From assembly GCA_041504365.1 (NCBI GenBank), contig CP167917.1:3844001-3908000 (forward strand): 64,000 bases of DNA, given 5' to 3'. Of this stretch, positions 12,001-21,030 are shown in pieces. The notes beneath the pieces were generated by a model that was not told where the DNA came from, did not search any database, and worked only from the letters and a program-made list of their open reading frames with translations. This DNA is from Dryocola sp. LX212. Its GTDB lineage: Bacteria > Pseudomonadota > Gammaproteobacteria > Enterobacterales > Enterobacteriaceae. Both the position numbers and the translations under genes were made by a program. Each line of letters opens with the position of its first letter. Within the stretch, counting starts at the first letter, position 1.

Positions 12001-15000
12001 GACGCCGGTCAACGATGTACCTGTGCCTTCGGAGCCGATCCCGCCAACCCCCGGTCAGTCGTTCGATCCGGTTTCCGGGAACTATATGGCCACCACAGCG
12101 GAAGACAGTGCTTTCAGCGGACAGGTAGCGGCTACTGATGCAGACGGCAACCCGCTGACCTATATCGTCAGTAGCCAGCCAACGCACGGCACGGTGACGC
12201 TCAATGCCACCACTGGCGTCTACACCTACACCCCGGCGGCGGATTACAACGGGGCCGACAGCTTTGTTGTTGAGCTCAGCGACGGCAATGGCGGCACGGC
12301 ACAAACCATCGTCATGTTCACCGTCACCCCTGTCGCCGATATTGCCGCCGATACGGTAACCACCAGTGAGGACACCCCGGTCACCATTACGGTGAACGCC
12401 AACGACACCTTTGAAAACCCCGGCCATGTCATTACCAGGATCAACGGCTCGGCTATCACAGCAGGTGCTTCTGTCGCTGTATCTAATGGACTTGTGACGC
12501 TCAATGCCGACGGTACGCTGCGCTTTACCCCTGCCGTCAACTTCAACGGCACAACCAATTTCAGCTACACGGTCACCTCCGGCGGCGTATCGGAAACCGC
12601 AACGGTTACCGTTAACGTCGCGGAGGTCAATGACGTCCCTGTCCCTGTCGATCCGGGCCTGCCAGGCCAGACCTTTAATCCTGCGACAGGAAATTATGCG
12701 GCCACCACCGCCGAGGACGTGCCGTTCAGCGGACAGGTTACGGCGACGGATAGAGACGGTGACGCGCTCGGCTATACGGTGACAACCCAGCCCGCGCACG
12801 GTACGGTGACGCTTAACGGCACCACCGGCGCATACACTTACACTCCGACCGCAGACTACAACGGCACCGACAGCTTCGTGGTGCAGGTAAGCGACGGCAA
12901 CGGCGGCGTGGTCCAGTCGACGGTGACCTTTACCGTTACGCCAGTGACGGATATTGTCGCCGACACGGTAACCACCAGTGAGGACACCCCGGTCACCATC
13001 ACGGTGAACGCCAACGACACCTTTGAAAACAGCGGTCATGTGATTACCGCCATCAACGGCACCGCCGTCACCGTCGGCGTACCGCTGGCGGTGGCAAACG
13101 GCTCGGTGACGCTCAATGCCAACGGCACGCTGGGCTTTACTCCTGCCGCCAACTTTAACGGCCCGGCCAGCTTCAGCTACACGGTCACCTCCGGCGGCGT
13201 ATCGGAAACCGCGAATGTGACGGTCAATGTGACGCCGGTTAACGACGCCCCCGTCTCCACCGACCCGGGCCTCCCGGGACAGACCTTCAATCCTGCGACA
13301 GGAAATTATGCGGCCACCACCGCCGAGGACGTGCCGTTCAGCGGACAGGTTACGGCGACGGATAGAGACGGTGACGCGCTCGGCTATACGGTGACAACCC
13401 AGCCCGCGCACGGTACGGTGACGCTTAACGCCACCACCGGCGCATACACTTACACTCCGACCGCAGACTACAACGGCACCGACAGTTTCGTGATGCAGGT
13501 AAGCGACGGCAACGGCGGCACGGCACAAACCACCGTCATGTTCACCGTCACCCCTGTCGCCGATATTGCCGCCGATACGGTAACCACCAGTGAGGACACC
13601 CCGGTCACCATCACGGTGAACGCCAACGACACCTTTGAAAACAGCGGTCATGTGATTACCGCCATCAACGGCACCGCCGTCACCGTCGGTGTGCCGCTGG
13701 CGGTAGCAAACGGCTCGGTGACGCTCAATGCCAACGGCACGCTGGGCTTTACTCCTGCCGCCAACTTTAACGGCCCGGCCAGCTTCAGCTACACGGTCAC
13801 CTCCGGCGGCGTATCGGAAACCGCGAATGTGACGGTCAATGTGACGCCGGTTAACGACGCCCCCGTCTCCACCGACCCGGGCCTCCCGGGACAGACCTTC
13901 AATCCTGCGACAGGAAATTATGCGGCCACCACCGCCGAGGACGTGCCGTTCAGCGGACAGGTTACGGCGACGGATAGAGACGGTGACGCGCTCGGCTATA
14001 CGGTGACAACCCAGCCCGCGCACGGTACGGTGACGCTTAACGGCACCACCGGCGCATACACTTACACTCCGACCGCAGACTACAACGGCACCGACAGCTT
14101 CGTGGTGCAGGTAAGCGACGGCAACGGCGGCGTGGTCCAGTCGACGGTGACCTTTACCGTTACGCCAGTGACGGATATTGTCGCCGACACGGTAATCATC
14201 AGTGAGGACACCCCGATCACCATCACGGTGAACGCCAACGACAGTTTTGAAAACAGCGGTCATGTGATTACCGCCATCAACGGCACCGCCGTCACCGTCG
14301 GCGTACCGCTGGCGGTGGCAAACGGCTCGGTGACGCTCAATGCCAACGGCACCCTGGGCTTCACGCCACAAAGCGACTTCAAAGGTAGCACCAGTTTCAG
14401 CTACACCGTGACCTCCGGCGGCGTCACGGAAACTGCCACGACTACCATTAATGTTACGGAAGCAAATGATGTGCCTGTTCCGAGCGATCCGGGAATGCCT
14501 GGCCTGCTGTTCAATCCATTGACGGGCAATTACTCCTTTAGTACAGCTGAAGATGTTGCCTTTAGCGGAAGAGTCGCCGCTGTCGATGCTGATGGTGATA
14601 CGCTCACCTTTAGCCTTGCGACGAAACCGGCTCACGGTATTGTCTCCTTCGATGCGACAACAGGGTTGTACAGCTACACACCTGAGGCTGACTTCAATGG
14701 TACTGACAGTTTCATTGTTGAAATCAGTGATGGTCGCGGCGGCGCTGTGCAGTCGACCGTTAATTTCACCGTCACGCCGGTAGCCGATATTGTTGCCGAT
14801 ACGGTGACCATCAAAGAAGACAGCAGCGTCACTATTGCAATAAACGCAAACGACACGTTTGAGAACAGTGCGCATAACGTCACAGCGATCAATGGAAAGG
14901 CCATTACTGCCGGTGTTCCTCTGGCGGTTTCAAATGGGTCGGTCACACTCAATGCGGACGGCACGCTGAACTTTTTCCCGACAGCGGAATTCAATGGCAC

Positions 15001-16501
15001 AACCAGTTTCAGCTATACCGTCTCTTCCGGGGGCGTCACCGAAACGGCCACGGTTATCGTGAACGTGCTGGCTGACAATGATATTCCTGTGCCAGCGGAC
15101 TTTATGAGTCCCGGGCAGACATTCGATCCGGGTACAGGTAATTACACGGTTACAACGTCTGAGGATTCTTCCTACACGGGCAAAGTCACGGCAACGGATA
15201 AAGACGGGGACAAGCTGGCTTATACCCTGGCAACTCAGCCAGCCCACGGTACCGTGACGATAAATACCGTGACGGGTGAGTACACTTATACACCAACTGC
15301 CGACTTCAGCGGCACCGATAGCTTTGTCGTCGAAATCAGCGACGGGAAAGGTGGAACGGTGCTGTCCACGGTGACGTTGACAATCAATCCTGTGGCGGAT
15401 ATTGAGCCTGATACAGTGACCACAAAAGCAGGTACATCTGTCGTCATAGCCGTTAGTGACAACGATACGTTTGAAAACGATGACCACAAAATCACGGCGA
15501 TCAACGGTAGCGCCATTGCAATCGGTATTCCACTATCCATCTCCAATGGCACAGTGATACTGAATGCTGACGGCACGCTGAACTTTACTCCACATGATGA
15601 TTTTAATGGTTTCGTTAGCTTTACCTACACGGTCAGTTCTGGCAGTACGGATGAAACCGCAACGGTGACGGTGAATGTCACTTCAGCGCAGGAGCCGGCC
15701 CCAACCGCTCACGATGATTATCCATTTGTTGCCACGCCAGATTTTGAATCACTCCGCAGCGAAGGAGGTTCCTCGGATCGGCTGATGCGGGTGGAATCGC
15801 CTCTGATCAAAACAGTCAATAGCGTTGAATGGCTGCACGGGACGCCTTTACTCAACGCCGAAGGACCCGTGCATCATGCGGTAAACAGCGTTAACTCACT
15901 CGCTGGCATTTCAACCCTGTCGGCCCAGGGCGCCGTACTGCAGGCTGTCAATGACGTTAATTCATTGCATGGCATAGATACAGCGGAACAAGGTGGCGCT
16001 TTACTGCGGACGGTGGATTCTGTGGACAGTCGCGGGCTAAACAGTGCGCAGAAAGTTGCGTCCTCCTTCCAAACAAGCGATGGACTGACTATTGAATTGA
16101 TGGGGGATACACGACATCTTCAGATTGCTGCATTCAGCAAGGACAATACGATACGTGAGGTCCGCGCGACACTCAGTAACGGCAAGGCCGTACCTGAATG
16201 GGTGCAGCTCAACACCAGCAGCGGAGCGTTAGAGATAACGCCTCCAGCAGGTAGCGAAACGCTTCGATTACGCATGACTATTGTGTCGAAAAATGGTCAC
16301 TCAACCAGCTTGTTACTCGAAGTTGACTTCAGCGCGGGACAAATTCGTGAGATAGCGACAGAGAAAGCCGACAATAAAGTCAATCTAAACGGTGCTTCAG
16401 CACATATCATTATTCAACCCGTAGATTTTGCAACGCAGTTGGATAGCGCTGCGCTTGGCTCACGGGCTCAGGACTCAGAATTAATGAAGCTAATAAACTG
16501 A
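2..16501 (+). CDS. Giant repetitive surface adhesin (DUF4347 / cadherin-like / TSP3 domains), 5' end outside window
   Basis: The frame is open to the left edge, so the first Met (14) is probably internal; 5,495 residues follow it. Residues 1-90 look like the end of a DUF4347 domain ([28 protein letters not shown]). Then come cadherin/Ig-like domains with PVNDAPV linkers. Thrombospondin type-3 acidic repeats ([14 protein letters not shown]) lie near 640-668, 849-1013 and 1866-2156 and presumably bind calcium. Three different beta-sandwich inserts lie near 669-848, 1716-1866 and 1919-2058. Residues about 2165-5230 form an array of some 15 units of 201-206 residues. The tail (5266-5480) has a 22-residue repeat and an Ig-like domain. 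The composition is Thr/Asn/Asp/Gly-rich with almost no Cys, as in type I-secreted biofilm adhesins. No LPXTG, RTX nonapeptide or autotransporter barrel is visible. An adhesin role and type I export are inferred; export genes would have to lie to the left. Confidence 0.85.
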   Translation, partial: SRESMQNTYKTQLANIGYSLNADADILVYGCDFGAGVQGAAAIETLSQLTGADVAASSDDTGAAKLGGDWVLERSTGTIETRSLDARDWNGLLVAPVLDATPALTYAAIEDAPAPVNGSNVGVLVSDYTGGITDVDPGALKGIAITANAPTQGVWWYTLDGGTNWQTVGTVSTTSALLLADNANTRLYFQATTANFNGAVTGTALTFKAWDQSIGTAGAKASTTTGTGNVATAVSLITDTVAVNVAAVNDAPVLTDVARTLTTFNEDANILSPVGRGAVGIDVTLATLNINNGNVADVDTGAVKGIAIVGANTANGTWWYSTDNGTTWTQFGTVSETNALLLSNATTSRLYFQSTADYNGTLPDALTLRAWDQTQGTNGGRFNIAANGTGGTTAFSAATDVVAQTITAVVDITADTITTPEDTTVIVDIFANDTFENTGRTITAVNGTAIALNGSVAVTNGTVTLINDAGQQKLSFTPAADYSGSAVFNYTATSGGATETANVTVTITAVADAPRIDLDSTAAGSNYSAYYDQGPMLIGKLITLTDPENNNITSVTITLAGATAADTLTAGDMTAYGITNSYNAATGVLTLSGSTTLANYQTLLNSVLFTTTSGTPNQLRTITVSAISGTAPLVSNVAMAFITILDSDGDGVANLRDIDDDNDGILDTIEGNESSLVNGGAFSGSTAPPGWYYGADPFTSTASPAYSYNLPNSHLVGGLFDQLNPGGNPDLGLKSIVQESEGATPAIYYHFQQPLTAGTYLYSFDLSARLSTPADFYKVSLYNRDTQTIVQVLANGSISTLPDMNAAGDNYQNFSGSVNITTPGNYVLLFQINPNGVGNGDYLIDRVAFGVNPDVDNDGVVNRLDLDSDNDGITDNVEAQSTAGYIAPSGIDADLDGLDDAYDAAIGNQSSAASIGLTPVDTDSDGTSDYLDGDSDGDGLTDIIERGDGQPTSLTSTTDTDGDGLLDIFEGTNVNDGFDANDENIIPNGNFNLADTDNDVAANGAGAIPRVADFDYRDDPQAPVNNLPVGWSLPEDTGGQLTGISVSDNGANGTYIVQLTVASGMLSAIADSSVTVTGSGTGTLTLSGSLAAINAFLGGASAPAYTPVVNYNGPVNLQIVTKDGGGGSGSLSDTDNVTITVTPVNDAPVVDATPVLIYTAQEDAPPPVNGNAVGVPISDFTAGNSDVDAGALKGIAITATAPTNGVWWYTLDGGSTWQAVGTVSNTSALLLADNANTRLYFQATTLNYNGTGGATALTFRGWDQTSGTAGSKVTTATNGGITAFSTATETIAVTVAPVNDAPVLTDVARTLTTFNEDANILSPVGRGAVGIDVTLATLNINNGNVADVDTGAVKGIAIVGANTANGTWWYSTDNGTTWTQFGTVSETNALLLSNATTSRLYFQSTADYNGTLPDALTLRAWDQTQGTNGGRFNIAANGTGGTTAFSAATDVVAQTITAVVDITADTITTPEDTTVIVDIFANDTFENTGRTITAVNGTAIALNGSVAVTNGTVTLINDAGQQKLSFTPAADYSGSAVFNYTATSGGATETANVTVTITAVADAPRIDLNSGTNGTGYVGSYDQISVPIGNLATVTDPEGNNLTSMTITLAGATAADSLALVSSIAGITSSYNTATGVLTLTGNTTLAVYQNALNNVRFTTTDGIPGTRTITVSAVSGTAPTASNVATATITMIDTDGDGIANARDIDDDNDGIVDTAEGPETQTVIPTTATTTGANPAANSINTTIDGSSGIGAPYYIAAGPIAKIEYTFQKPIVDARYIQIFNNGGSLLSDDEAIGEIGEVRIYNSKGEVIFSTTALSATNAVGNGDAGGNPFQIPLDGLNDVARIELLNVTGRGNANIVLNEFNVIAGSDGDSDGMINRLDLDSDNDGITDNVEAQTTAGYIAPSGIDANGDGLDDAYDLSGAELVTNGTFTGSIAGWTTSGSVIGASDVIVFNSSNTTPNGEARQTITTIPGETYTLTFNVGRSGAGTNTVGLNVQVLDGTTVLGSQSITKSTNTNTGYSITFVATGTQTTIFLDDITTVTTSGDVYADNFSVRRTPGLTPVDTEGDGNADYTDLDSDNDGKADITERGDGQPTSVTSTADTDGDGLLDIFEGSAINDGFDPNDDNINASGIFNLADSDNDTASDGSNAQPPARDLDYRDSVSPIPPVITDPGIPGQNFNATTGNYTATTGEDTSFNGQVKATDVDGDPLTYTVTTQPAHGTVTLNATTGAYTYTPTADYNGTDSFVVQVSDGNGGVVLSTVNFTVTPVADIVADTAITSEDTPVTITVNANDSFENSGHVISAINGTAVTVGVPLAVANGSVTLNADGTLGFTPAANFNGPASFSYTVTSGGVSETANVTVNVTPVNDAPVPTDRGLPGQTFNPATGNYAATTAEDVPFTGQVTATDADGDALGYTITTQPAHGTVTLNATTGVYTYTPTADYNGTDSFVVQISDGNGGVVQSTVNFTVTPVADIVADTVSTNEDTALTFNVLTGTNGASADSFENANAAITGVTQGLHGSVTYSANGSVVYTPTANFSGTDSFTYTVTSGGVTETTTVTVNILSVNDAPVPSESVPATPGQTFDPATGNYEAETQEDIAFNGKVAATDSDGDTLSFAITTQPAHGTVTINASTGAYTYTPAADYNGSDSFVVKISDGNGGTVQSTVNFTVTPVADIVADTVTTNEDTSVIIQVNANDTFENPDRVITSINGTAITAGVPLMVANGNVTLNADGTLSFTPGTNFNGATNFNYTVTSGGVTESTTVTVNVTPVNDAPVPSEPIPPTPGQSFDPATGNYTAETQEDVAFSGQVAATDADGNPLIYTVSTQPTHGTVTLNATTGVYTYTPTADYNGTDSFVVQISDGNGGVVQSTVTFSVTPVSDIAADTVTTNEDTSVVIAVNTNDSFENSGHTVTAINGTAIGVGASVAVSNGSVILNADGTLSFTPAANFNGATSFSYTVTSGGVTETANVTVNVTPVNDAPVPSEPIPPTPGQSFDPATGNYTAETQEDVAFIGQVAATDADGNPLTYTVSTQPTHGTVTLNATTGVYTYTPTADYNGTDSFVVQISDGNGGVVQSTVTFSVTPVSDIAADTVTTNEDTSVVIAVNTNDSFENSGHTVTAINGTAIGVGASVAVSNGSVILNADGTLRFTPAANFNGATSFSYTVTSGGVTETARVTVNVTPVNDPPVPVNPGTQGQTFNPTTGNYAATTPEDTAFNGQVAATDADGDALAYNVVSQPTHGAVTLNATTGIYTYTPAADYNGADSFIVQISDGKGGTVQSTIALTITPVVDGVNDAVETLEDTAISFNVLTGTNGASADNFDSSAAVVTSVTQGANGSVTFSADGTIVYTPNPQYNGPDSFTYTVSSGDVFETATVFIHVNASNDAPIPVDPGVPGQTFDPATGDYAVGVQEDTPVNGRVAASDPDGDDLTYVVIAQPANGTLVFNPDGSYTYTPNADFNGTDSFMVEISDGLDGTVQSTVTLTVSPVADIAADTATTNEDTPVTINVTDNDSFENADFAITAINGATIAQGESVAVTNGSVMLNADGTLRFTPAANFNGATSFSYTVTSGGVTETANVTVNVTPVNDAPVPSEPIPPTPGQSFDPATGNYSAETQEDVAFSGQVAATDADGSPLTYTVSTQPTHGTVTLNATTGVYTYSPTADYNGTDSFVVQISDGNGGVVQSTVTFSVTPVVDIVADTVTTNEDTSVVITVNSNDSFENSGHTVTAINGTAIGVGASVAVSNGSVTLNTDGTLRFTPAANFNGATSFSYTVTSGGVTETANVTVNVTPVNDAPVPSEPIPPTPGQSFDPATGNYTAETQEDVAFSGQVAATDADGNPLIYTVSTQPTHGTVTLNATTGVYTYTPTADYNGTDSFVVQISDGNGGVVQSTVTFSVTPVSDIAADTVTTNEDTSVVIAVNTNDSFENSGHTVTAINGTAIGIGASVAVSNGSVILNADGTLSFTPAANFNGATSFSYTVTSGGVTETARVTVNVTPVNDVPVPSEPIPPTPGQSFDPVSGNYMATTAEDSAFSGQVAATDADGNPLTYIVSSQPTHGTVTLNATTGVYTYTPAADYNGADSFVVELSDGNGGTAQTIVMFTVTPVADIAADTVTTSEDTPVTITVNANDTFENPGHVITRINGSAITAGASVAVSNGLVTLNADGTLRFTPAVNFNGTTNFSYTVTSGGVSETATVTVNVAEVNDVPVPVDPGLPGQTFNPATGNYAATTAEDVPFSGQVTATDRDGDALGYTVTTQPAHGTVTLNGTTGAYTYTPTADYNGTDSFVVQVSDGNGGVVQSTVTFTVTPVTDIVADTVTTSEDTPVTITVNANDTFENSGHVITAINGTAVTVGVPLAVANGSVTLNANGTLGFTPAANFNGPASFSYTVTSGGVSETANVTVNVTPVNDAPVSTDPGLPGQTFNPATGNYAATTAEDVPFSGQVTATDRDGDALGYTVTTQPAHGTVTLNATTGAYTYTPTADYNGTDSFVMQVSDGNGGTAQTTVMFTVTPVADIAADTVTTSEDTPVTITVNANDTFENSGHVITAINGTAVTVGVPLAVANGSVTLNANGTLGFTPAANFNGPASFSYTVTSGGVSETANVTVNVTPVNDAPVSTDPGLPGQTFNPATGNYAATTAEDVPFSGQVTATDRDGDALGYTVTTQPAHGTVTLNGTTGAYTYTPTADYNGTDSFVVQVSDGNGGVVQSTVTFTVTPVTDIVADTVIISEDTPITITVNANDSFENSGHVITAINGTAVTVGVPLAVANGSVTLNANGTLGFTPQSDFKGSTSFSYTVTSGGVTETATTTINVTEANDVPVPSDPGMPGLLFNPLTGNYSFSTAEDVAFSGRVAAVDADGDTLTFSLATKPAHGIVSFDATTGLYSYTPEADFNGTDSFIVEISDGRGGAVQSTVNFTVTPVADIVADTVTIKEDSSVTIAINANDTFENSAHNVTAINGKAITAGVPLAVSNGSVTLNADGTLNFFPTAEFNGTTSFSYTVSSGGVTETATVIVNVLADNDIPVPADFMSPGQTFDPGTGNYTVTTSEDSSYTGKVTATDKDGDKLAYTLATQPAHGTVTINTVTGEYTYTPTADFSGTDSFVVEISDGKGGTVLSTVTLTINPVADIEPDTVTTKAGTSVVIAVSDNDTFENDDHKITAINGSAIAIGIPLSISNGTVILNADGTLNFTPHDDFNGFVSFTYTVSSGSTDETATVTVNVTSAQEPAPTAHDDYPFVATPDFESLRSEGGSSDRLMRVESPLIKTVNSVEWLHGTPLLNAEGPVHHAVNSVNSLAGISTLSAQGAVLQAVNDVNSLHGIDTAEQGGALLRTVDSVDSRGLNSAQKVASSFQTSDGLTIELMGDTRHLQIAAFSKDNTIREVRATLSNGKAVPEWVQLNTSSGALEITPPAGSETLRLRMTIVSKNGHSTSLLLEVDFSAGQIREIATEKADNKVNLNGASAHIIIQPVDFATQLDSAALGSRAQDSELMKLIN
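741..1552 (+). repeat. 812-bp direct repeat, copy 1 (inside adhesin gene)
   Basis: Compared line by line with 3891-4702, I found no mismatch over 812 bp; the copies lie exactly 3,150 bp apart. The repeat codes for about 270 residues, a WWYSTDNG-type domain plus an Ig-like domain, and the reading frame is kept. Flanking sequence diverges at once on both sides. Confidence 0.93.
3891..4702 (+). repeat. 812-bp direct repeat, copy 2 (inside adhesin gene)
   Basis: Second copy of 741-1552, with no mismatch seen. Zero difference, including at silent positions, points to very recent duplication or gene conversion rather than protein-level selection alone. Confidence 0.93.
6508..15700 (+). repeat. Array of about 15 in-frame units of about 0.6 kb coding two cadherin/Ig-like domains each
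   Basis: Units begin with a Pro-rich PGQxFxPxTGNY motif near 6508, 7123, 7720, 8338, 8956, 9574, 10177, 10783, 11401, 12019, 12637, 13249, 13861, 14473 and 15089. Each holds a TATDx[18 protein letters not shown] domain and a TSEDTxVTI/[16 protein letters not shown] domain. Two subfamilies are clear: 618-bp units with [13 protein letters not shown] and 612-bp units with [11 protein letters not shown]. Edge units (6508, 14473, 15089) are the most diverged, and central units are nearly identical in DNA. Confidence 0.9.
15810..16073 (+). repeat. Short tandem repeat, about 66 bp x 4 (22 residues), in the adhesin tail
   Basis: Four consecutive degenerate units start at [30 protein letters not shown] and [10 protein letters not shown], with a consensus of roughly VNSVNSL-GI--L-A-G-VL-A. 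The pattern differs from the beta-rich repeats upstream and could be helical. It joins the array to the C-terminal Ig-like domain. Confidence 0.7.
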
Positions 16502-16533
16502 TTTAAAGTGTTTTTTAACGCTAAAGTAATGAG

Positions 16534-16566
16534 TAAAGGAACTTCTATCATGGGCGTTCCTTTATC
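16534..16566 (+). terminator. Probable terminator of the adhesin gene
   Basis: A 9-bp inverted repeat, TAAAGGAAC (16534-16542) with GTTCCTTTA (16556-16564), lies 33 bp after the stop codon. The T-tract is weak. The remaining sequence up to 16781 holds no convincing gene. Confidence 0.5.
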
Positions 16567-16781
16567 ATTGTGCGATTTTCGTGCATTCGGTACATAACAC
16601 AGTCGTCACCTGCTGCTGTTTCCTGTCCTGGCGTCTGGGTCTGTTCTGATATCAGAATTTCCGTTCCCAGCAACATCTCTGTATCAGATAACATAGTTAG
16701 AAGCGTTCCAAAGTGCCCTTTCCATCACACAAGGACGGGCAGCAAGCGAATCCGAACGCGGGCTGCCCTGGCTTATACTGG

Positions 16782-17330
16782 TTAGCTCAGCAGATCCAAA
16801 CGGCGGGCAGTTTCGTAATGGGTTTCCCAGAACCGGTTGCTCAGGGAAGAGATGGTTACACCTTTCGAGCTTGAGGCGTGCATGAACTCGCTGTTACCAA
16901 GGTAAACCCCTACGTGACGCACGCCGGGTTTGGTATGGAAAAAGACCAGATCGCCTGCTTTCAGCTCACCCTTACCCACACGCATGCCGTTTTTTATCTG
17001 CTCAAAAGTCGTGCGCGGTAAATATTTATGCAGCGAAGCGCTAAAGATGTGCTGCATCAGCGCCGAACAGTCGACCCCCTTGTGCGATGAGCCGCCCCAG
17101 CGATAGCGGGTGCCTTTCCACTGGCTGTACTGCGAGAGCAAAGCGCTTTTTATCTCCGCAGAGCTGGAACCTTTATGAACGCTCTTATCGTGCAGTAATT
17201 CGGAATGAGAGAGCGACCGCGTGCCCACAGACGCAAATTCCTTTGGCATATTAAAGGCAAAGGAATTTGTGCTAAACAGGGCAGGTACGGCTAAAAGTAG
17301 GACGGGAATAATTTTTTTAATCATGGACAT
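16782..17330 (-). CDS. Secreted NlpC/P60 peptidoglycan endopeptidase, MepS (Spr)-like
   Basis: A 182-residue protein of the NlpC/P60 cysteine peptidase family, which cuts peptide cross-links or stems in murein. An N-terminal signal peptide (KKIIPVLLLAVPALF, cleavage probably after SFA, about residue 25) is followed by a linker to about residue 60 and the catalytic domain. The catalytic set is visible: Cys88 in GVDCSA, His139 in RHVGVYLG and His151 in FMHASS. The 51 and 12 residue spacings match what I recall for MepS. Unlike MepS there is no lipobox, so the enzyme should be soluble in the periplasm or secreted. It is the last gene of a three-gene minus-strand cluster but has its own 163-bp upstream gap. 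The exact bond cut is not deducible. Confidence 0.85.
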   Translation of the reverse strand: MSMIKKIIPVLLLAVPALFSTNSFAFNMPKEFASVGTRSLSHSELLHDKSVHKGSSSAEIKSALLSQYSQWKGTRYRWGGSSHKGVDCSALMQHIFSASLHKYLPRTTFEQIKNGMRVGKGELKAGDLVFFHTKPGVRHVGVYLGNSEFMHASSSKGVTISSLSNRFWETHYETARRLDLLS

Positions 17331-17417
17331 ATTCGTTTTCTATAGCAGAGGTGTAACAAATCCTTACTAATTTACCAGCAGTGTGGTGGGTGACTCTTCT
17401 TGAGTGTGCAAATAATA

Positions 17418-17452
17418 ACCGATGTGTATTTTTTATACAGTAATTCATCGGT
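17418..17452 (-). terminator. AT-rich hairpin downstream of the small ORF
   Basis: ACCGATG (17418-17424) pairs with CATCGGT (17446-17452), and inside it TGTAT (17425-17429) pairs with ATACA (17435-17439). On the minus strand the hairpin is followed by TATTATTT. It could end the fucR-like/small-ORF transcript or regulate the NlpC/P60 gene. Confidence 0.45.
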
Positions 17453-17464
17453 CCAATATTGGAC
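17451..17464. promoter_or_regulatory. 14-bp perfect palindrome, possible operator
   Basis: GTCCAATATTGGAC is self-complementary over all 14 bases. It sits in the AT-rich gap 120 bp upstream of the NlpC/P60 start, overlapping the edge of the hairpin at 17418-17452. No specific regulator can be named. Confidence 0.4.
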
Positions 17465-17493
17465 GCGCAACGTTCATGCTTCCAAATAGCCAG

Positions 17494-17721
17494 TTAGACG
17501 TTATCAAGTTCCACTTCCGGTCGCTGGTAGTGCGGCCAGACAACCGCCACAAGGTGCGGGTAGGCTTCCAGGCTTAGTTCGTCGAAACACTGGCGCAGGT
17601 TCAGGACTTCTATATCGCACAGCGAAACGCGTTCGCCCTCGGCGCAGCGTTTTTTAATATTATCGTAGTATTTATAGACAGCAGAATTCAGATCGCTACA
17701 GCGCTGCTGGGCATTGAACAA
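17494..17721 (-). CDS. Small hypothetical protein (75 residues)
   Basis: The frame opens with TTG at 17721; there is no in-frame ATG near the 5' end and the ribosome-binding sequence is weak, so the start is uncertain. The product has three Cys, a charged N-terminal half and a Pro/Trp-containing C-terminus (VVWPHYQRPEVE), with no signal peptide or membrane segment. I do not recognise the family. It lies 36 bp after the FucR-like gene on the same strand and may be co-transcribed with it. The protein-like composition favours a real gene, but chance cannot be excluded. Confidence 0.45.
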   Translation of the reverse strand: MFNAQQRCSDLNSAVYKYYDNIKKRCAEGERVSLCDIEVLNLRQCFDELSLEAYPHLVAVVWPHYQRPEVELDNV

Positions 17722-17757
17722 TTCCGGGCCAGCGTTCCCCGGTAAAGCGCGATGAAC

Positions 17758-18489
17758 CTAATCTTTAGCCGTCCATATTTCCGGCACGGCGGAATCGCTG
17801 ATAATTTGTGTCACCTGCGACATCTCCCCTACTTTGACATCTCCGGCCCGTGCAAACTTGCTTTTGTCGATCAGCAACAGTGACTGTGCGGCTCGCCGGA
17901 GCAAAACAGTTTTGTACTCCGCGTTCCAGCTTCGCGCATCCCACAGCGCTCCGTTGCCATCAACGCCCTTGCAGGAAAACAGAAACAGATCGATGGCGAT
18001 ATTTTTGAGCTGGGCCACCAGGGGTGCATTGATATAGCAGGCGTATTCACGCAGCAGAAGCCCACCGCTGCAAATGACCCTGATGTGTCGACGCTTTGAT
18101 AACGCCTGGCAAATGCGCTCGCTGTTGGTAAACACGGTAACGGGAATATCAGGCAACAAGCGGGCCATATACCAGCAGGTGGAGCTGGCGTCCATGGCAA
18201 TCACCATACCTTCGCTCACCCATGATAGGGCCCGCCGGGCAATAACTGCTTTGCTGTTCAGATGGCTTTTTTGCCGCTCGGCAAAGGGATAGCCGGTTTC
18301 GGCTGCGCCCTGGCCCAGGCGTTTAGCCCGACCGTGTTGACGCAGGATCTTCCCCTGCTTTTGCAGATCGGTTAAATCGCGACGCACGGTTTCAAGACTG
18401 ACGTCCAGCAGGCGTGCCAGCTGCTGGGTGGTCAGGCTGCCGTACTGTTCCAGCAACTGTAGCAATTCGTGATGGCGTGCGGTTTTCAT
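17758..18489 (-). CDS. DeoR-family transcriptional regulator closely resembling FucR
   Basis: A 243-residue protein, the same length as E. coli FucR, the L-fucose operon activator. Residues 1-57 form the DeoR winged helix (LTTQQLARLLDVSLETVRRDL). Residues about 75-235 form the DeoR C-terminal sensor domain, with FucR-like stretches such as MVIAMDASSTCWYMAR, VFTNS and RAAQSLLLIDKSKF. The sensor domain of this family binds a phosphorylated sugar; in FucR it is fuculose-1-phosphate. No fucose or other sugar catabolic genes lie nearby. It is therefore either a displaced paralogue or a regulator of a distant locus. It is divergent from yghA across a 186-bp gap and upstream of the small ORF. Confidence 0.82.
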   Translation of the reverse strand: MKTARHHELLQLLEQYGSLTTQQLARLLDVSLETVRRDLTDLQKQGKILRQHGRAKRLGQGAAETGYPFAERQKSHLNSKAVIARRALSWVSEGMVIAMDASSTCWYMARLLPDIPVTVFTNSERICQALSKRRHIRVICSGGLLLREYACYINAPLVAQLKNIAIDLFLFSCKGVDGNGALWDARSWNAEYKTVLLRRAAQSLLLIDKSKFARAGDVKVGEMSQVTQIISDSAVPEIWTAKD

Positions 18490-18675
18490 TTCTTCTCCGT
18501 TATTGGCCCGCGTGCATCTTTACATTAAGGCATAAGGGTGTCTCAAGCGAGACGAAACGCAGCGACAGGGGCATCCAGCGGTAAGCGCGAGCCTTAGGAA
18601 TAACCTGTAAAGGTTCGACAACCCAGCAGGGATAACTACCCTTTAGGGAGGTTAACTGACAATGGAGAATGATTA

Positions 18676-19572
18676 ATGGCAGATCACCAGTCGAAGATCC
18701 AGGACCCGCGCAACCAGTATTTCACCGGAGAATACCCCAGGCAGAAACAGCCCGCACCGGGTGTCCAGTCGAAAATGGATCCCGTTCCTGACTGCGGTGA
18801 AAGCAGCTACGTCGGCAGTGGTCGTCTACAAGGGCGTAAGGCGCTGGTTACGGGCGGCGATTCCGGTATTGGTCGCGCAGCGGCAATTGCCTATGCCAGA
18901 GAGGGGGCCGACGTGGTTATCAACTATCTGCCCGCCGAACAGGAAGATGCCGAGCAGGTGAAAGTGCTGATTGAGGAATCCGGCCGCAAAGCAGTGCTGA
19001 TACCCGGCGATCTCAGCGACGAAACGTTTGCCCGTTCGCTGGTCAATCAGGCTATTAAAGAATTAGGCGGGCTTGATATTCTGGCGCTGGTCGCTGGCAA
19101 GCAGGTTGCCATCCCTGAGATTGCCGATCTCACCAGCGAACAGTTTCAGAAGACCTATGCGGTCAACGTTTTTGCGCTGTTCTGGATAACTCAGGAAGCC
19201 CTGCCGCACCTGAAACCAGGCGCCAGCATCATCACCACCTCTTCCATTCAGGCCTACCAGCCAAGCCCGCACCTGCTGGATTATGCCTCCACTAAAGCCG
19301 CAATTCTTAACTACAGCCGTGGCCTTGCCAAACAGGTGGCTGAGAAAGGCATTCGCGTTAACGTGGTTGCTCCAGGCCCTATCTGGACCGCGCTGCAAAT
19401 CTCCGGCGGCCAGACTCAGGATAAAATCCCGAAATTTGGCCAGCAGACGCCGATGAAGCGCGCAGGACAGCCTGCGGAGCTGGCGCCGGTTTATGTCTAT
19501 CTGGCAAGTCAGGATTCAAGCTACGTTACGGCGGAAGTACACGGTGTTTGCGGTGGGGAACATCTGGGATAA
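18676..19572 (+). CDS. yghA: NADP-dependent short-chain oxidoreductase YghA
   Basis: A 298-residue classical SDR. The N-terminal extension of about 50 residues ([16 protein letters not shown]) is typical of the YghA/stress-protein-39 group. The Rossmann motif TGGDSGIG lies at 59-66, and the catalytic Tyr203/Lys207 lie in LDYASTKAA with serines at 189-190. The usual NNAG element reads LVAGKQ, as in YghA. The start is ATG at 18676, preceded by an AGG/GGAG-containing leader. It probably reduces aldehydes or ketones; the natural substrate is unknown. It stands alone, convergent with exbD. Confidence 0.92.
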   Translation: MADHQSKIQDPRNQYFTGEYPRQKQPAPGVQSKMDPVPDCGESSYVGSGRLQGRKALVTGGDSGIGRAAAIAYAREGADVVINYLPAEQEDAEQVKVLIEESGRKAVLIPGDLSDETFARSLVNQAIKELGGLDILALVAGKQVAIPEIADLTSEQFQKTYAVNVFALFWITQEALPHLKPGASIITTSSIQAYQPSPHLLDYASTKAAILNYSRGLAKQVAEKGIRVNVVAPGPIWTALQISGGQTQDKIPKFGQQTPMKRAGQPAELAPVYVYLASQDSSYVTAEVHGVCGGEHLG

Positions 19573-19578
19573 TGCTAA

Positions 19579-19602
19579 CCCCTCTCCCGGGCGGGAGAGG
19601 GG
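19579..19602. terminator. Bidirectional terminator between yghA and exbD
   Basis: A 10-bp perfect stem, CCCCTCTCCC with GGGAGAGGGG, and a 4-nt loop lie 6 bp after the yghA stop and just before the exbD stop. The hairpin can serve both convergent transcripts. Confidence 0.75.
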
Positions 19603-19609
19603 ATAAAAC

Positions 19610-20035
<426 letters not shown>

Positions 20036-20039
20036 GGGA

Positions 20040-20774
20040 TCAACCTACACGCAGTTTCTGAGCCGTACGAACCGGGCGAGCCTGGGAGCTGGCTGCTAAA
20101 TCCAGGTCACGGCTTTGCAGCAGCAGTACCTGTGCCGCCACGTCGCCTAAAGACGCTTTATAGCCACCAATGACGCGTGCAAACACGTTATAGATAACCA
20201 CGGCAGGGATTGCCGCAACCAGACCGATAGCCGTAGCGAGCAGCGCTTCTGCGATACCCGGGGCCACGACGGCGAGGTTAGTGGTCTGCGACTGGGCAAT
20301 ACCGATAAAGCTGTTCATGATGCCCCAGACGGTACCAAACAGGCCCACGAACGGAGAGATAGCACCGATGGTAGCGAGGAAACCATTGCCCCGGCCCATA
20401 TGGCGGCCCACGGCGGCGACACGGCGCTCGAGGCGGAAGCCGGTACGCTCTTTAATGCCTTCGTTGTCTTCGCTGCCCTCTGAAAGCTCCAGTTCGTTCT
20501 GGGCTTCATTGATAAGAAGCGTGCTGAGGCTACGGTTACCGAAGGCGGTGGCCATTTCACTGGCTTCGTCCAGTGAACGCGCATCAGCCAGCTGCATCTG
20601 CTCACGCTTGAGACGGCGCTTCTGAGAGAACATCTCCACGCTCTTGCTGAAGAAGATGGCCCAGGTGACGATGGATGCCAGAATCAGGCCAATCATCACA
20701 ATCTTTACCACGATGTCGGCATGTTGATACATGCCCCAGACGGAAAGGTCCGTCTGCATCAAATTATTCGTCAC
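20040..20774 (-). CDS. exbB: TonB energy-transduction protein ExbB
   Basis: A MotA/TolQ/ExbB-family inner-membrane channel protein with three transmembrane segments. I chose the GTG at 20774 (VTNNLMQTDLS), because GGAG lies 6 bp upstream and the product is then 244 residues, the E. coli length. A GTG at 20786 would add four residues. Family signatures GLFGTVWGIMNSF and IAEALLATAIGLVAAIPAVV are present. First gene of the exbBD operon, divergent from metC. Confidence 0.96.
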   Translation of the reverse strand: MTNNLMQTDLSVWGMYQHADIVVKIVMIGLILASIVTWAIFFSKSVEMFSQKRRLKREQMQLADARSLDEASEMATAFGNRSLSTLLINEAQNELELSEGSEDNEGIKERTGFRLERRVAAVGRHMGRGNGFLATIGAISPFVGLFGTVWGIMNSFIGIAQSQTTNLAVVAPGIAEALLATAIGLVAAIPAVVIYNVFARVIGGYKASLGDVAAQVLLLQSRDLDLAASSQARPVRTAQKLRVG

Positions 20775-20838
20775 ACTAATCTCCACCGCGAAAACAATAC
20801 AAAATCTGAACGTAATAATATCAAAACGACATCGAATT

Positions 20839-20857
20839 GATAGTAGTTCTCATTAGT
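20839..20857 (-). promoter_or_regulatory. Fur-box-like site upstream of exbB
   Basis: The minus-strand 19-mer ACTAATGAGAACTACTATC matches 13 of 19 positions of the Fur consensus. It lies 65 bp upstream of the exbB start. Iron control of exbBD is established in E. coli; binding here is inferred. Confidence 0.6.
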
Positions 20858-20997
20858 ATTTCCAGAGTGCCTGAATTTGTCTATGCATTCCTTGCGTTTA
20901 CACAGGAAAAGCAGCCGACCGCCGAATTTTCCGCTTTTTTTGGCAACCTGAGGAAACGGCACGAGGAATGCTTATGAAAGCATGATAAGTTAAGTTT

Positions 20998-21013
20998 AGA
21001 CATCCAGATGGTT
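20998..21013 (+). promoter_or_regulatory. MetJ box pair upstream of metC
   Basis: AGACATCC followed directly by AGATGGTT resembles two tandem copies of the 8-bp MetJ met box (6/8 and 5/8 matches), 18 bp before the metC start. The first box equals the one I recall at E. coli metC. Confidence 0.6.
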
Positions 21014-21030
21014 AAACGGGGTAGTAACAG

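Noticed and set aside
11264-14875. 1,203-codon open frame on the minus strand opposite the adhesin array (also 8297-9853 and 6449-7570)
   Set aside because: It mirrors the repetitive coding strand: the repeated codons happen to avoid stops in that antisense phase. Its product is Arg/Gly/His-rich, lacks recognisable domains and breaks where the repeats diverge.
6508-15700. CRISPR-like array
   Set aside because: Repeats are about 600 bp, in frame and protein-coding, with no short repeat-spacer structure.
16570-16785. 71-codon plus-strand ORF after the adhesin
   Set aside because: No ribosome site, irregular composition, and overlap with the adhesin terminator region; nothing supports translation.
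16502-18675. Mobile element or genomic island boundary around the accessory cluster
   Set aside because: I looked for tRNA ends, direct-repeat junctions, integrase or transposase remnants and found none; only gene content suggests transfer.
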